Source: Cryptomeria japonica
Lineage: Eukaryota; Streptophyta; Pinopsida; Cupressales; Cupressaceae
Assembly: GCF_030272615.1 (NCBI RefSeq)
Contig: NC_081409.1
Span: 209,109,190 to 209,173,189, forward strand
Direction: 5' to 3'
Length of the DNA: 64,000 nucleotides
Part shown: piece after piece, positions 12,765-26,569 of the stretch
Position numbering within the stretch: position 1 is the first letter of the stretch
Layout: every line of letters starts with the position of its first letter
The notes under the pieces: model-generated
Databases searched by the model: none
Told to the model about the DNA's origin: nothing
The model's input: only the letters and a program-made list of their open reading frames with translations
Translations under genes and position numbers: made by a program

Positions 12765-15700
12765 ATGGATGCAATGTGGGCAGTGGGACTCGGACTGGGT
12801 CTTCTCCCACTGGTCATATGGGTGCTGAGATCCTTCAATGAATGGAGATACTGTTACCCACATTTAACCTTCAAGAATGGCAGAAAGCTTCCTCCTGGTC
12901 ATTTGGGTTGGCCTATCATTGGAGAGTTGGTGGACTTTCTATGGTGTTTCAAGTTTGCAAAGAGGCCTGATGATTTCATATGGAATAGAATTGCAAGGTA
13001 ATTTGTAAATCTCTTTTTGTCTTTATGCTTGAAATTTAATAAATTTTGTTGGGCTATGGCACAGGGGCACACAAAGATAGGTTTACATTTTATTTGTTTT
13101 GCAATGGTATACAAAAATTCATAGGGAGAATTGACATATATATTAACATTGGATTCCAGATATGGAGACACTGGGGTTTACAGATCCCATTTATTTGGGT
13201 CACCTGCTATCATAACATGTTCTCCAGAGGCCAACAAATTTATGACAGGAGGTACAGAGAGTGGCAGTTTAATTGCCGGATGGCCTTCTCCTCAGGTAAT
13301 AGGGACTAGTTCAATTGCCATGGTGGAAGGTGCTCAGCATAAACGTATTAGGCGTTATCTGATGGAAGCCATCAACAGTCCAGAATCATTAAAGAGGATG
13401 TTCATAACCTTACAGCCCTCATTAAGAGAAGCCCTTAAAAATTGGGCCCTCAAGGGTACAATCGCTGCTTTTCATGAAGTCAATGAGGTATTAGCATATA
13501 TCCTTTAGATACATGCATTTTTTTCAATTTTGTTAGTTTTCTTTATTTTTAGTTTAAATCATGTGTGATATTTTTCATCATCGATGTTTCATGATCTATC
13601 ATCAAAATAAAAGAAATAATTAGAAAGCAAAAATTACTTCAAATTTTTAAATTTATTATCTATATAAAAAAATTGATTTTATAAACGTATGATGACCATT
13701 TCTACACATCCAAGCCTCTAGATCACATCTGGTTAACAGGCAAACTATCTTTTGAAGCCACCCAAGCTCATGAGACAAGATAGTTCACAATAAGCTTTCT
13801 AGCCTAATGTTATAATGGTCCTCTGTTGTAGGTGCAATTTAGCAATATATGTAGATTGCTGTTCAGTTTTCAAAGTGCTCCAATGTTAAAAGAGATGAGA
13901 AGGATTTACACAGGACTTGTGGCTGGACTTAGAGCTCAACCCATTAACTTGCCAGGCACTGCATTCCACTCTGCTGTCAAGGTATGATTTCATTCTTCCA
14001 CTTCAGTTTTGACTATGCAAATTTCAGTATATAATATTTTCCTTGTTAAGTTTTGAGAGTTAAATAGTTTTCAAGAGTTTAATGTACATACAATTTTATT
14101 TAACTTTTTATCAGTTTATTTCAAATGAAATCAAATTTTCAATACAATATATAAATAAGCTTTTTTTCTAATTTAATTTATCAAACATGAAACCTATTGT
14201 TGTCAGAATGAGTTTTCCACAATCTGTGCAGTATGGGTTATTTAGTGCTTTAAAAAAATTGTGTAAGCTTTTGTGAATCAACGTTTTGGATTGTTTTGGA
14301 TTGCACTCAACAATCTATCATAAGAAAGACAAAAAGTATGAATTTGGATTGTAGACCAAATCTTAAAGGAGAGGGAGAGAGAAGGGTTAGAGAGGGAAGA
14401 CTAGAAAACAAGGAGCAATGCCAAGGTGGAAGGAGAGAACAAAACAAATAATAAAGAAATAAAAAGAATAAATTGTAAGAAAAAAGGAACACAAAAAAAC
14501 AAAAACATTATTCTTTTGCCTTCCTTTTTTCTTAATTTCTATTCGCTTTATTTATTCTTTGTTTTGTCCTCTTCTTCCTCCTCAGGATTGCTCCTTATTG
14601 TCTGGTCTTTCCTCTCTAATCCCTCTCTCTCCCTCCCTCCTTTAAGACTTGGTCTGCAATCCAAATCCATATTTTTCTTCTTTCTGATGTTGGATTGCTA
14701 GGTGCAATCCGAAACATTGATTCACAAAAACTTACAGAATTTTTCCAAAGTATTAAATAACACAATTCATTTTTATTTTTCATCTTTAGACCAATCTGCA
14801 ATGACTTCTTAAAGTCCCATTATAATTATGACCTATCAATTGCAAATATTCCATTCAACAAAAAAAATGATGTCACCAACCACTCCATTTAATTTTTATA
14901 CCAAATTCATACCATCCAACCAACAAAATGTATTACAACCACCAAGAATGCTTCATCATTCACAAATATTATCAAGTTTTCCATCTCTACTTGTATGAAA
15001 GCATTGATAAAGCCCTTTTTTTTTTTTTTAAATCTTATTCTGAAGTATTGAATGTGTGCAGTGTAGAAAGAAACTGTCAGCAATGATATTATCTGAAATG
15101 CATGATAGAAGGGCAAATAAGAGCAACATTAAAGAGGACTTCCTTCAAAATTTGATGGACTCAGTGGACTCCAATGGAGAAAAGTTGAATGATGAGGAAA
15201 TTTTGGATAATATGGTGTCACTTATCTTGGCTGGTTATGCATCCACATCTCTTTCAATGACTTGGGCCCTTTATTATTTGGCAAAATATCCCTCTGTTCT
15301 CCATAAACTAAGGGTGAGACACAGACCTTGTTTAGTGGTTTCTTCTTTCCCAGTTAAACTATTCCCCTTATGTATAATATTTTCTTACAGAATATATTTT
15401 TTTTTATTTCAGGAGGAAAATAGACTGATCAGAGAGAAGAAAGGAAAAGATGAGCACCTAATCTATGAAGATATTAAAGACATGACTTATACTTCAAAGG
15501 TTGTATGGAAAAAACTTATTTTTTAAGCATTTTATAAGTTACTTTCCAGTATCCTCCCTTGAATGACAATGCTTGGTACCTCTAATGAGTATGATCAAAA
15601 TGACTGGTTTATATTAATCTAGACTTCATATTGGTGCAGGTGATTGATGAAGTAGTTAGGGTTTCTCATGTATCATCTTTTGTATTTCGGACTGTGGCAA

Positions 15701-18700
15701 AAGACATAGAATTCAATGGTAATAATTCTATTATTTATTTATTTATATTATACATTTGTGGATAATTATTTTTATATTTTAATACAAATAAAATATTAAA
15801 TTGTGTTTGTTATCAGGTTACATATTTCCAAAGGGATGGAAGGTCATAATTTGGTTGCGATCTAATCATGTTGATCCTCGATATTTTGAGAACCCTCTAG
15901 AGTTCAAACCTGAAAGATGGGATGTAAGTATAAGTATTTTATTAAATAGTAGAAATTTCTTTTTTATGAAGCGGTTTTCATCATAATTGTTTAGAAGTCT
16001 TATTTTGCATGATAGAAATAAATACACTTCACTATAAATTATTTAGAATAAATAATTAAATAAGTAAGGTTTCAAAACAAGAGTTGGGATTAGAATTATA
16101 GAATATTAATAAATGAAATGTGATATTTAGTTTAAAATTTGAATGGAAGAAAACATTGTTGAAGATGTCTAGAATTGATATACTAGTATGTAGAAAAAAT
16201 GGCCTTGTCTAGACAAATGCCTCAAATCTTTTAACTAATTATATTTCTCTTCAATTTAGACCTACACTTGTAAAATTAAACTTAATGCATAGTCTTGAAC
16301 TTGAACCACATAAATGAATTGGAAAAAATAATGATTGTTATAAATATGTCTTACCTTGATGTTCATGTGTCTAAAGTGGAGTGGTGGTGAAAAACACTAT
16401 TTGGGAAATCACTAAGTAATAATTTGTTCCACTTTGGTAAATCCCCTAGATGAATTGATTTAACAATAATAAACAAAGATCAAAGATCAAATATAGTAGG
16501 AAAGCATGTAGGTACCTAAGATAATGATGTCATTGATAATGCAAAAAGTGTTCTTAGTGATGATAAACTGATGGCACGTAAATAGATTAGGGCTTGCAAC
16601 ATGATTTATAATGAATAATGCTCTTAATACAACAACATAGGACGCAAATCCATAAAAAAAAGTATGTGTTAATTTGGCTCATTATAGCAGATAAATAACA
16701 TATAACACTAGGTAATCACTATATTTATCCATGATAATTAATGTGAATACATAATAGGTCTATAAAATAATTGGAGAAAAGTAATATATAACATAAGATA
16801 TACATAAGAAAAAAATAATTAGGAAGGAAATCTAAGTTTGAAAGCATAGGCTAAAACCATAATAGTGAGTCCCAAACTTGGGACATGAGAATTTTCAATT
16901 AGGATGGAGATGAAAATTAAGAAACACCTTCATTCAAGGGTGATTTGAATGTAAAAACAAACTTCAAATGAAGATAATTTTCATAAATAAAAAGGAGGTA
17001 CCTTTGTTTAAAGGTTTCTTTCTATTCCTTTTATGAAATTTTCCATAAAATGAAAAGAGAGGGTCTTTCTAATGAATTCTTACAAATTTAAATCCATTAA
17101 TATATTCAAAATCTTATAGATTTTAGGGCCAAGAATTGGCTATTTGAAAAATGAAAAATCATAAATATATATCTCATAGAAATGAAAATGATAAATCCAT
17201 AGCATGCCTCTAGAGGTTGTCTAGGAGCTCTAGATCTCAAAATGACCAAGTCTACAACCTCATCATGACCAAGTATCCAAGGGTTGTTTTAGGAGATTCC
17301 AATTCTCTAATAGGTCAACTCAATAACCTCCATGTAATCAATTGATCATCTAAATACTAAAAAAAATCTCCAAGACATTGCATGATCAACTCCAACAATT
17401 TAGGGATGAAATCTAATGTAATTAACAACATGATTTGCAATCCACTTATTATATTTTTTAATCTCCATATTTTTTCCTTTAGAAATGATCATAATTTAAG
17501 TATTTGAAAAATGTTTAACTACACAAGATACTCCTATTGATAACCAAGATTAGTACAATGCTAAAAATGCCCTTCTAATCGAGCTAAAACTAGTCAAACA
17601 CAAATACCAAACATCTAACTCTTGATCTTTGATACTAATTGTAAGAAAAAATATAAATCTTACATAAGAAACTTTTCAAGTTAAATGTAAAATCAAAACA
17701 TTTCAAAAGATAAATGATACACAACACAATATTTATGTAGAAAATCCTTTGCAAATAAGGCCCTTGTTTTCAGTGTACCACTTAACAAATTCAATGGATG
17801 TCATGTAATTTTTTTTGTCTAGCCATGTTCAATAAATATGCATTTCATGCAATATTTGCATGGTGGGAAGAGGCCTAGAGGGTTCTTTGATGACTCCTCT
17901 AGGTCTCATTTAATATGAATGATATTAAACATATAAAATAGGAAGAGAAAAATGTGTCACAATAATATGTGTAGGCTAGAGGGAGTAAATAAGTTAAATA
18001 AACTACCTACAATGGATGAAAAATGTAGGAATACATTATAGAATGATACAAAAACAATTGCATGATACTATTATCATAAAGCATATGCAATAGTAGATAG
18101 CATTATATGGTGTGAACATATATAGAGTACACACTTAGTGAAGAACCCTAGAAAATAAATGAGAAAGGTAAATGGCATGTAGATATAATGATAGTAAGAG
18201 AAGAAACATACAAATGAATATATAATTATAAGTATCTTTAACATAAATTTTAAGAATAATTATAGCTAAGAACCTTCTAATATAAAGAATAAGGTGTTTG
18301 GGAAAGATCTAAAATTGTGTAAGAGTGGTTGACCTTGCTAATATTTTTAAAAATAATCTAATATAGTACTTCTATAAATGAATCTTGTAGGATAAATTAA
18401 TTAATAATAGACATTGTTAGATTAACACATTAAAATATACAAACAATTTAGTTTTCTATTTAGATCATTTTTACAACTGCAAAAATAATTTTGCAAGTAT
18501 AGATTCTATCTTTACTAATTTACTAGAAGAATATTTTCAGCTTTATGATGTGAACTAAATGTATTCATTAGATATTGTAAATAAATCAAGATGAGTCATT
18601 TTATACAATTTTCCAAGGATATAATGAAAATTTTCATTAATCACATATGCACACAAACATGTAGGTGGAGGGGAAGAAAATAACCCTAAACTTTAAATTT

Positions 18701-19998
18701 TAATTTTAAAGGAAAATGGAAAAAAAAGTTAGCTAAGGTTAGTTCTTAGTATTGATTATAAATTGGGAATAAATATGGGTTGGGTCAGTTGCCAACTATT
18801 AATTGATATCATGTCAACTATATGTTTTTAATATATAAAATAATAATCAATTAAAATGAGTCAAAATGGAGGTGAAAATCATATAGGTATATATTTTTTA
18901 CAATTATAAAGGGTATTTAAAAAGAACATTTTATATTCTGTGAGGAATGCAAAGTATATTGGAAAATATTTTTATAAGAACTATCATTATAGACACTTTT
19001 TACTAATAATAAAGAGCTTATGTGACATCATATGTTTTAAATATATATATGGTATTTACGATCTTGACAAGGATGAAGAATCGTAATTACAAACAATCAC
19101 GTGTTTAAGTAATTATGTAATAATTCTACCATGTGAAGTAAATAACTACTATTTAAATGGTCATTTGATTAAAATAAAAATAAATAAACAATAATTCATA
19201 TAATTTATTAATTTCAAATGATCAATTAATTTAGTGGGGTGATTTTTTTAACAGTTTATCTCCTATTCTTTCTTTTAACCTATGCATTGTTGTAGAATTA
19301 AGTACAAATTATCTTCTTTGTGTTTTTTCACACTTTTATTCAATGCTATTTTAATTTTTCATATTAATGTATTTCATATTATTATAATGTAGAACCCTAA
19401 TAATTCATTTTATTTATTTTATGATTTTAGGGGTTTCAGCAAAAACATAGGAGTATATCATGTATTTGGTGTTGGTCTTAGATTATGCATCTTCTCTATA
19501 ATTGTATCACCTTTTGTTTAGTCGTATTAAATACTTTTTCCAAGCTAATGGATTTGGAATTGTTATAATTTAAAATACTAATTCTTACATTTTTTCTCAT
19601 TATTTAGGGGCCTAAGCCAAAGGCAGGAGCATATTATGCATTTGGTTCTGGTCCTAGATTGTGCCCAGGAAGCAATCTTGCTAAAATGCAATTATTCATG
19701 TTTTTACATCTTGTATCCAATGACTACAAGTAATTTTCTTATCTACATACTTTTAAATATTGGTAATCTAATTTTCTAAAATTTCATGACTTGTACCTTA
19801 AATTATCAAACTAGACAATAGTGTATTGGATATCTTTACATTATTCTTTCATTCATTTTATTAACATGGATTGTAATGTTTACTCTTTCTTCTTTTTTTG
19901 AAAGCAGGTGGGAGCTCGAAAATCCAAATTCTAAGATAAAGCATCTACCACATTCAATGGTCGTAGATGGTGCAAAAATGAAATTCAGCCATATTTAG
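12765..19998 (+). CDS. Cytochrome P450, CYP85 clan (CYP88/CYP728/CYP729-like), 9 exons
   Basis: Haem-thiolate monooxygenase, expected to be anchored in the endoplasmic reticulum. Exons: 12765-12997, 13160-13487, 13832-13981, 15062-15313, 15413-15499, 15640-15718, 15817-15923, 19608-19729, 19908-19998. All introns are GT-AG, phases agree, and the total is 482 residues, a normal P450 length. Seen in order: N-terminal membrane segment (residues 5-21), proline hinge LPPGHLGWP (42-50), I-helix AGYASTS (294-300), ExxR as EVVR (354-357), PERW (408-411), and haem loop FGSGPRLCPG (424-433) with ligand Cys431. The start was chosen because the anchor and hinge follow it at the usual spacing. From memory the sequence is closest in style to CYP728/729 and CYP88 (ent-kaurenoic acid oxidase). 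The CYP85 clan makes gibberellins, brassinosteroids and terpenoids, but the substrate cannot be read here. Oddity: Ala297 stands where an acidic residue is usual. Confidence 0.9.
14237..14761. mobile_element. Foldback (MITE-like) element in P450 intron 3
   Basis: Two inverted arms of about 210-250 bp nearly fill the element, with about 30 bases between them. The left arm starts gttatttagtgcttt and the right arm ends in the near-complement aaagtattaaataac. Inner matches include gagggagagaga against tctctctccctc and gattgtagaccaa against ttggtctgcaatc. No ORF of its own. Target duplication is unclear. If transcribed with the intron it would form one long RNA hairpin. Confidence 0.8.
17620..18400 (-). 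mobile_element. Possible LTR relic in intron 7
   Basis: The string gatctttgatactaatt at 17623-17640 resembles a primer-binding site read on the minus strand. It is followed by TGTAAGAAAAAAT, like an LTR end, and by atgtagaaaatcctttgcaa near 17733, which resembles a phrase found in other LTRs here. The far end is not defined. Confidence 0.3.
19431..19520 (+). pseudogene. Dead duplicate of the P450 haem-binding exon
   Basis: After an acceptor-like ttttag, the sequence gggtttcagc onward aligns with exon 8 (19608). Examples are atttggtgttggtcttagatt against atttggttctggtcctagatt, and ttatgcat against ttgtgccc. One inserted base shifts the frame, an in-frame TAG results, and the Cys-Pro-Gly codons after the haem loop are lost. 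The similarity covers about the first 60-90 bases of the exon. Confidence 0.8.
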
Positions 19999-20003
19999 AC
20001 AGA

Positions 20004-20009
20004 AATAAA
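20004..20009 (+). terminator. Candidate poly(A) signal of the P450 gene
   Basis: AATAAA begins six bases after the TAG stop. Others follow in the AT-rich 3' flank, so the site in use is uncertain. Confidence 0.35.
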
Positions 20010-21235
20010 ATGTATAAATATTGATATTGTGTTTTTAGTTCTTCTAAATAATCAACAAATAGTATATGATAATCAATGCTAAACACTTTTAAATATGTGA
20101 AAAATATTTTTAATATATATTTTAATTTTGTATATTATGTATATTATTATATTTTAACAAATGTATTCCTTCTTGTAGTATATAAGTAGTATGTGAAGAA
20201 TATCAATTGTCTATTATTTTATATTTTTTTAAAATATTTTTATCTATATTTTAAATGTTTAAAATATTTAAAATATTTTTTAATTATAAAATTATATAAC
20301 TTAAATTAGTATATAAATTTAGTAAAATTAACTTTATAATGTTGACTACCAATATATAAAAAATCACTATATTCAAACATACAATATCAAATTTCAATAA
20401 CTTTAAATACCATATTATAGAGTCTTTTTAATTCCAAGTAGATATTCATGGTCCATAAAAGTAAAAGAAAGATGCTAATTGTTTTAGGGAAGTAAATCAA
20501 CTTACATGAAATATTTTGGTCTAACCAAAGCAAATGTGTGATAATAAATAAGTGCACTAAGATAATTAGGTTGAGATAGTTACGCTAACTAAGCATGGTC
20601 ATAAATACACATGAATTTTTTATTAAAAATGAACATACTTATTTGTAGGGTTTGATGACAAATAATATATGATTATATGGATTATAATTGTTTTTCATTA
20701 TATTTTATGCTTGGAAATCTATTTAATAATAAAAAAACATGCATGTTTATTCTAAGTAGAGGGGTGTGTAATGAAATAACTTGTATAAGATGAATATAAT
20801 AGGAAATTTGCTACAAATATTTGATAATAACCATTTTATCATATTATGACTTGGACATCACCTGGGCCAACTTAGACACTTAAATATGACTCCTACAACA
20901 AACTAAATACATATATATAATTATAATTTTTATTTTAATCCATTTCTACCATAGGGGTAAACATGTGATAAAATTTTATGCAATAAATAAACTCTCCTCC
21001 ATATCCATCCTTTGACATCAATGGAAACATTTTCTAACAATCTACTCCTTTATCATTGATGGAAACTTTGCAAAATAATCTTTTGAATGTAATACAATCA
21101 TACAACTCACCCTGATTGAAATGCTCCCCATTACACTACTCCTCCTCCTTTGATATCAATGGAAAGGGCATTTGGGGGCCAAGGGATATAACAATGAATA
21201 GCTCTCCTTGAACAGATGCTTCTATTGAATATACA
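20010..21235. other. AT-rich 3' flank of the P450 gene
   Basis: Very AT-rich to about 20950, then text with ccttygacatcaatgg phrases (21010, 21155) typical of minus-strand LTR/polypurine regions in this window. No gene seen. Confidence 0.4.
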
Positions 21236-21660
21236 AAAGCAAATTGGGTTGATAGTGTTAATGACGAAACAAGTACTAGTGGAGGAGTGTCTTCCTTGGT
21301 AATAATCTTGTGTCTTGGTTGAGTAAGAAATAGGCTTCGGTTTCTTTATCTACAATAGAGGTAGAATACATTGTAGTAGTAGCATGTTGCACATAGGTTC
21401 TCTAGATAATACAAACTTTGAAGGATTAAGGTTGATAATGAGCATCCCATCTCCATATTCTGTGACAATACAAGTGCAATAAATATTTCAAAGAATTTGA
21501 TTATGCACTCTAGGACAAAGCATGTTCTAATCAAATTTCATTTTCTAAGAGAGAAAGTGGTTGATCAATTCAAGTTGAAGTACAATGCTACAAAGGAACA
21601 CTTTGTGGACATCTTAACAAAGCCTCTTCCAAATGAGTGATCCCACAATAGTGGGTTACA
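21236..21660 (+). pseudogene. Stray Copia RNase H fragment
   Basis: Interrupted frames give ANWVDSVNDETSTSGGV, then VSLSTIEVEYIVVV, then SIFCDNTSAINISKN, then SRTKHVLIKFHFLREKV, then KEHFVDILTKPLP, which is the normal order of a Copia RNase H and C-terminus. Several stops and at least one frameshift. No LTR is recognisable next to it. Confidence 0.75.
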
Positions 21661-22717
21661 CTTTTTGGCCAAACTTGACATTGAAATGAACATTTTGAAC
21701 TAAATATTCACTTTCTAGTCCATGTATAGTTGCTAAATCATTAAGAATTTGAAGATGTTGTGAACTAGTGATTTGTGACATTTTGTCAATAGATTCTAAA
21801 TTTATTTATTTTTAAATGTTGGAATCAAATTGCATTTATTTTCACATCTCCTTCAATAACTAGTTTTTTATAGTAAATATCATTTTTAAAGAGTGATATA
21901 CCTGACGTCTCAAATGACTTTTTTTATTATGATTCTTTTGAATTTAGGTTTGTGGCATCGATATCTAACACTTGCATTTAAATTCATAACATTTTTTTAA
22001 TATTTATTTTTTATTAAGTTTTGAAGTCGAACTAATTGTAATATAGACATAGGTGTATGAAGTTACCCATAAATTATTCATGTATACATAACAAAATTCA
22101 AATTTTCTTTGTTGGTACAAGGATATCAATACCTTCTGGATAGATATTTTTTAGAATTTTTTTAATTAATTTTTAATTTTTTCACATGTGTAGGATAGAG
22201 AAGTTGATGTTCAATGAAAAACCCATGTTTAGTAAAACTAAGAAAAAAACATAATAAAATCAAAATATATTAAAATTATACTTGTTGGAAAGATCATTTT
22301 GAGGACAATGATCCTGCAACTAGGTTTGTCAAGTTGATTCCATTTTGATCCTTAACATGAGCCTTGAAAGCTAAAAATTTGTTGAAAATTGTAGCTGAAA
22401 GGGGGTAGGTGCAAAATAAGGTGGTTGGAATGAAGGGGGGCTTGAATGAACCCCTCTAAATAGGATTGGAAGGATGACCCAATCACCCTCTCCCCGAAAA
22501 GCTACAAGTACCTCATGCTATGTCGAAGAATTCTTGTCTCATCTCACCAGAGCCTTATGGTGAGTATCTTGGGGAGAAACCAACTATTGCCTTGCAATAA
22601 ATCCATCATGGTGTTTGGTAAAAAAAAAGGTGGGCCACTAATCTAAGGCGTCTAGTAATCTTTCGGGTATACTGGTGGCTATACATGCGGCGATTCGCTC
22701 AATTAAGAGGCATCCCA
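21661..22717. other. Host sequence left of element A
   Basis: AT-rich to 22260, then more GC-rich text (22400-22717) that continues after element A at 26570. This looks like an older repeat into which A inserted. No coding frame supported. Confidence 0.4.
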
Positions 22718-25700
22718 TGTAATGCCCTGCCAGGAACCCTAAAGGAAAACAACACAACTAGGCAACTAAAGGGTGAAATAAATAATTTTTTAAAGATTGA
22801 GTGCATTAATTATAACAATAGCACATTTAATAACACAACAGAAGTCTAACACTTGATTTCCTAAGGGTTACCAATGAAAATTAAATCCACAGATTATATT
22901 AACACCATGGTTAATCCAATTGTCCATCCAATTAGAAAAATTAAATGCTTAAGATAAAACCTACACATACATCTAAATTCCATAATGAAAGAATCAAAGT
23001 ATTCCAATGCATTTATTTATCCATAAACCATCTATACAAAAGATCAAAGCAACTGAATGAACATACATTCCACTGACATAATATTACAATATCCATAAAA
23101 TACATGGCTTCCAAAAATACCACGGAATCCAAAAGTTACAATATCAATGTTACATAAAAGTTTGATACAATGACCACAAGGTCTCAACTGAACAAAGATC
23201 ACGAACATGAGCTGGTACATGAACCACAAACCAAGAAACACCAGTGAAGCCTTTCCTTGCTTGAAGATACAATCCAGAACATCCGATGGGAAGTGGCACT
23301 ACCACCCAACCATGTGATCCCGAAATGGAACCACCCCACCGTGCTAGGATATAGTAGAAGACCCTCAAGCAAGCAAAATAAGACAAGTACAATAGAACTA
23401 CATGACTCCGCAAACATCCATGTGACTCAACTCACAAACACTAGTGACTCTAAGGAGAGAGTGTCATCGCATGGCTTAAGGTGGTTACCCTGGTAGGCCT
23501 CCATAGGTCCGGCCCCCATCCTGAGTTATCTTAGTAACCTCTCCCGAACCTCGGGCTCCATCTAAGCCTCATGTAGACCCTACCAATCCTTTCGTGAAGA
23601 CAAGGTGGTAAGTTTGCCATTCCAGGATTTCTCACCACATCCTGAGTCCATACAAGCACTCAACCATGTCTGAGGCACATTATCTTAATTAATATTTAAA
23701 CTACCCACCCCCTAATCAATTCTTAGGTTATCACTTCTTAACTGACTTTCGAGGGGTTATCCTGTCATCCACTTCAGGCGCGGCCCCCGCTCAAAAGCCA
23801 CTCTCTCATAGGACACTAACAGGAAAGGTCTCTCTCTACGAGAACTCTATGGCGAAATAGATAGCCATATCTAATCCTGACAAACCATAGGTGAAGGATA
23901 CACAATCACTAACCCAGGATTGACCATTTGGAACAAAACACACAATGGTTCATATCAACAAGGTTATACAACAACACCTGACCAAGGGGTATAACAACAT
24001 ATGACATAATGACAACTCAACCACAATAGCAACTAAATTAAGCTTGATGCAATTACCATTTACACAAGATCCTAATACAGGCAATCTTTTCTTTAAACAG
24101 CCAAAAGCATAAAATACTTGCAATTAAAGATTTTCCAGAAAGTAAGAAAATACAACTATATTAATACAAGGAAATCAATGTTGTCACTTGTCCAATAAGA
24201 TTAAATAAAATCACATAAAAATTAACCCCCTAATTATATGTTCATGATTAACCTATAAATAAACCCGATTAGCTTATATCAATAATCTAAATTAAATAAT
24301 ATATCATAATATAATATATTTACATAAATATATATATTCTTCGAATATAATATCATGTAATTATATCACATTAAAACTATATAATAAAATGAAGATTTAA
24401 TTTGCAATAACTTTCATTTCAAATAATTAGGAAATAACTTTATTCCTAAAATAACATAAATAAAACTACAGAAAATACTATATATATAATATTATTATTA
24501 TTATTATTATTATTATACATATTAAAAATTAACTAAAACCGAATTATAAAACTCCTGTACGAAAGCCGAATGTAACAACCTTTGGTATAAAATTTTACAC
24601 GGGAAAACAAAAAAAAAAATATAATAACTCCCTACTACGCACGGTAGCAGGTAGGTAGCACTGCTACCGCCGGTAGTATTACTACCGTACGGTAGCCGTA
24701 CTACCGTCGGTAGTTGCTACCGATTTTTTTTAATATATATATATATATTTTTTAAATTACAATAACTTAAAACCAGTAAATTTTATTTTCAACCAAAATT
24801 TATTTCCAATCAAATTTATTTCCAGGGCAATTAATTAATACATATTTTCTCCAAAATAATATAATAAAATAATTTCCCTTAACTTTTAATAACACAATAA
24901 ATTTAATTAATGATTAAATTTATTTCTATAATAACTAAATAATTTCACAGAGATGTACAACTATTGACAGAACAACCATAGCCAAATATCGAAACCAAAC
25001 CCAAACAAGAGGGAATATTTTCTGTGGTAAAACCCATTTTCTACCAAAACTTGCTATTTTCAAGAACAGTAAGACATCCTGGCAAAATTTTGCCAGAATA
25101 ATCTTTCCAAAACTTCACAAAACTTAATCTACAAACACCCAGGACATAATCTCTTTCCATAAACTAAAATTAATTTTAGGAATGAATTTTAACCAAGAAC
25201 CCGAAATAACTAGAAAGGACTTTGGATTTGACAAATATTATACACACACATCATTCAGAAGGAAGAAATAAAATATTTTCTTTAAACAAACAACCAGAAG
25301 AAGCCACCTAACCTGGTATAGCTTTCCTGGAAGAACTTTGTAGGAGAGATTAAATCCTTCAACAAGCTTCCAATAATTTTTCTTCACCAAAATCTAAGCT
25401 TCCAATAATTTTTCTTCACCAACATCTCTGCATCTTTCCCATGACCCCCAAAATAAAAAGATATCTTCCCCTTTAAACTAAAACTCTAGGTTGCATATAT
25501 TTTCCCAAAAACCCTAATATTTAATTTTAGTAATTAAAAAACAATTTTATTTTTCTTTTCTAATTCCTAACAAAGGAATAAATTACATGCAATAAGCAAA
25601 AATCATTTTTCTTTCTTTTCTTTTCTCATGCAAATAATTCATTTCCTAAAAAAGGAATCAAAGCAATACTTTAATTCTAATTTATTCTTTTATTCATTTC

Positions 25701-26564
25701 TTTATTTATTTATTCTGTTATTCTTTTATTTATTTAAAATTCTAGGAAACAATAAATGAAATTAATCTAATTTATTTTTCACTAAAATTTAAATAAAATA
25801 TATTTCTAATATCATGCAGCTTGCAACTTAATTTAATAATTTCTTTTAATTAATTAAATTTATAATCTCAATGCATAAAATACATAATTCAAAAATACCA
25901 ACTACGAGATAACTCCATAAATTTAATTAAATAATTAAATCCACTAAACACACAAACTAAGCAAACCCCAAGCAAAGACTTAGAAAAAGTCAAACGACAA
26001 TACATGAAGGTCGAACAAACTAACAGGACGACCAACTGACGACACTCACAAGAGTGTAACTGCGTAAAATTGGGTCAACTACTACCTCCTCCACTTCCAT
26101 CAGATAATATAAGGCACACTCAGACCTATGAAGCTAGGTGGAGATGATACCCCGTACCTACCCGATACTTGTACCTGCAATATCCTGCATCACCGAACCA
26201 TACATGCATATATACAATATAGAAAACACGGCATGCACACCGATGAAGGAGAATCGCGATGTTCCCTGTCTCACCAGAGTGAGTGAAGGAAAATCATCCC
26301 CTTGCATCCAATACACTCACAGACATGCAACATATAATTACACATTGCATAGATAAAGTAAAGTGTCAATACATAGCAATAATCCATAAAATACCATAAA
26401 TCACAAGTACTGAAATACTGCAAATAAATTATGCATCTCATATCCAGATAAAGCATGAAATAATGTCATATAAGTCTGAATAACACATCATGGTAATGTA
26501 TCCACTGAAAGTAAACAATAATAAAATATGAGTCTAATAAGTTCAAATGAGGAGAGGTACTACA
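22718..26564 (-). mobile_element. LTR-type insertion A (3.85 kb), no ORF
   Basis: On the minus strand the element starts TGTAGTACC (26564) and ends GGGCATTACA (22718). The flanks show a perfect 5-bp target duplication, TCCCA at 22713-22717 and at 26565-26569. The same termini and several internal blocks occur in element B in the opposite orientation. One such block contains aggtggtaagtttgccattcc, another gagacagggaacRtcgc. I find no internal copy of the terminal sequence, so it behaves as a solo LTR or a non-autonomous unit. An (ATT)n run lies at about 24487-24516. It lacks the region that carries the ORF in B. Confidence 0.8.
24632..24722. repeat. GC-rich palindrome cluster in element A
   Basis: In an otherwise AT-rich element, about 90 bases hold overlapping palindromes built on ctaccg/cggtag: ggtagcactgctacc (24654), cggtagtattactaccg (24671), ctaccgtacggtag (24682) and others. 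A TATATA run at 24735-24750 lies just upstream in the element's own orientation. Confidence 0.75.
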
Positions 26565-26569
26565 TCCCA

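Larger units (their letters stand above)
15924..19607 (+). other. P450 intron 7 (3.7 kb)
   Basis: The intron between the PERW exon and the haem-loop exon is ten times longer than most of the others. It is AT-rich and has no long ORF. Inside are an LTR-like relic near 17620-18400 and a dead copy of the next exon at 19431-19520. Confidence 0.85.

Noticed and set aside
12427-12863. Open frames on both strands just upstream of the P450 start
   Set aside because: They overlap each other and exon 1, have no domain, and include the presumed promoter.
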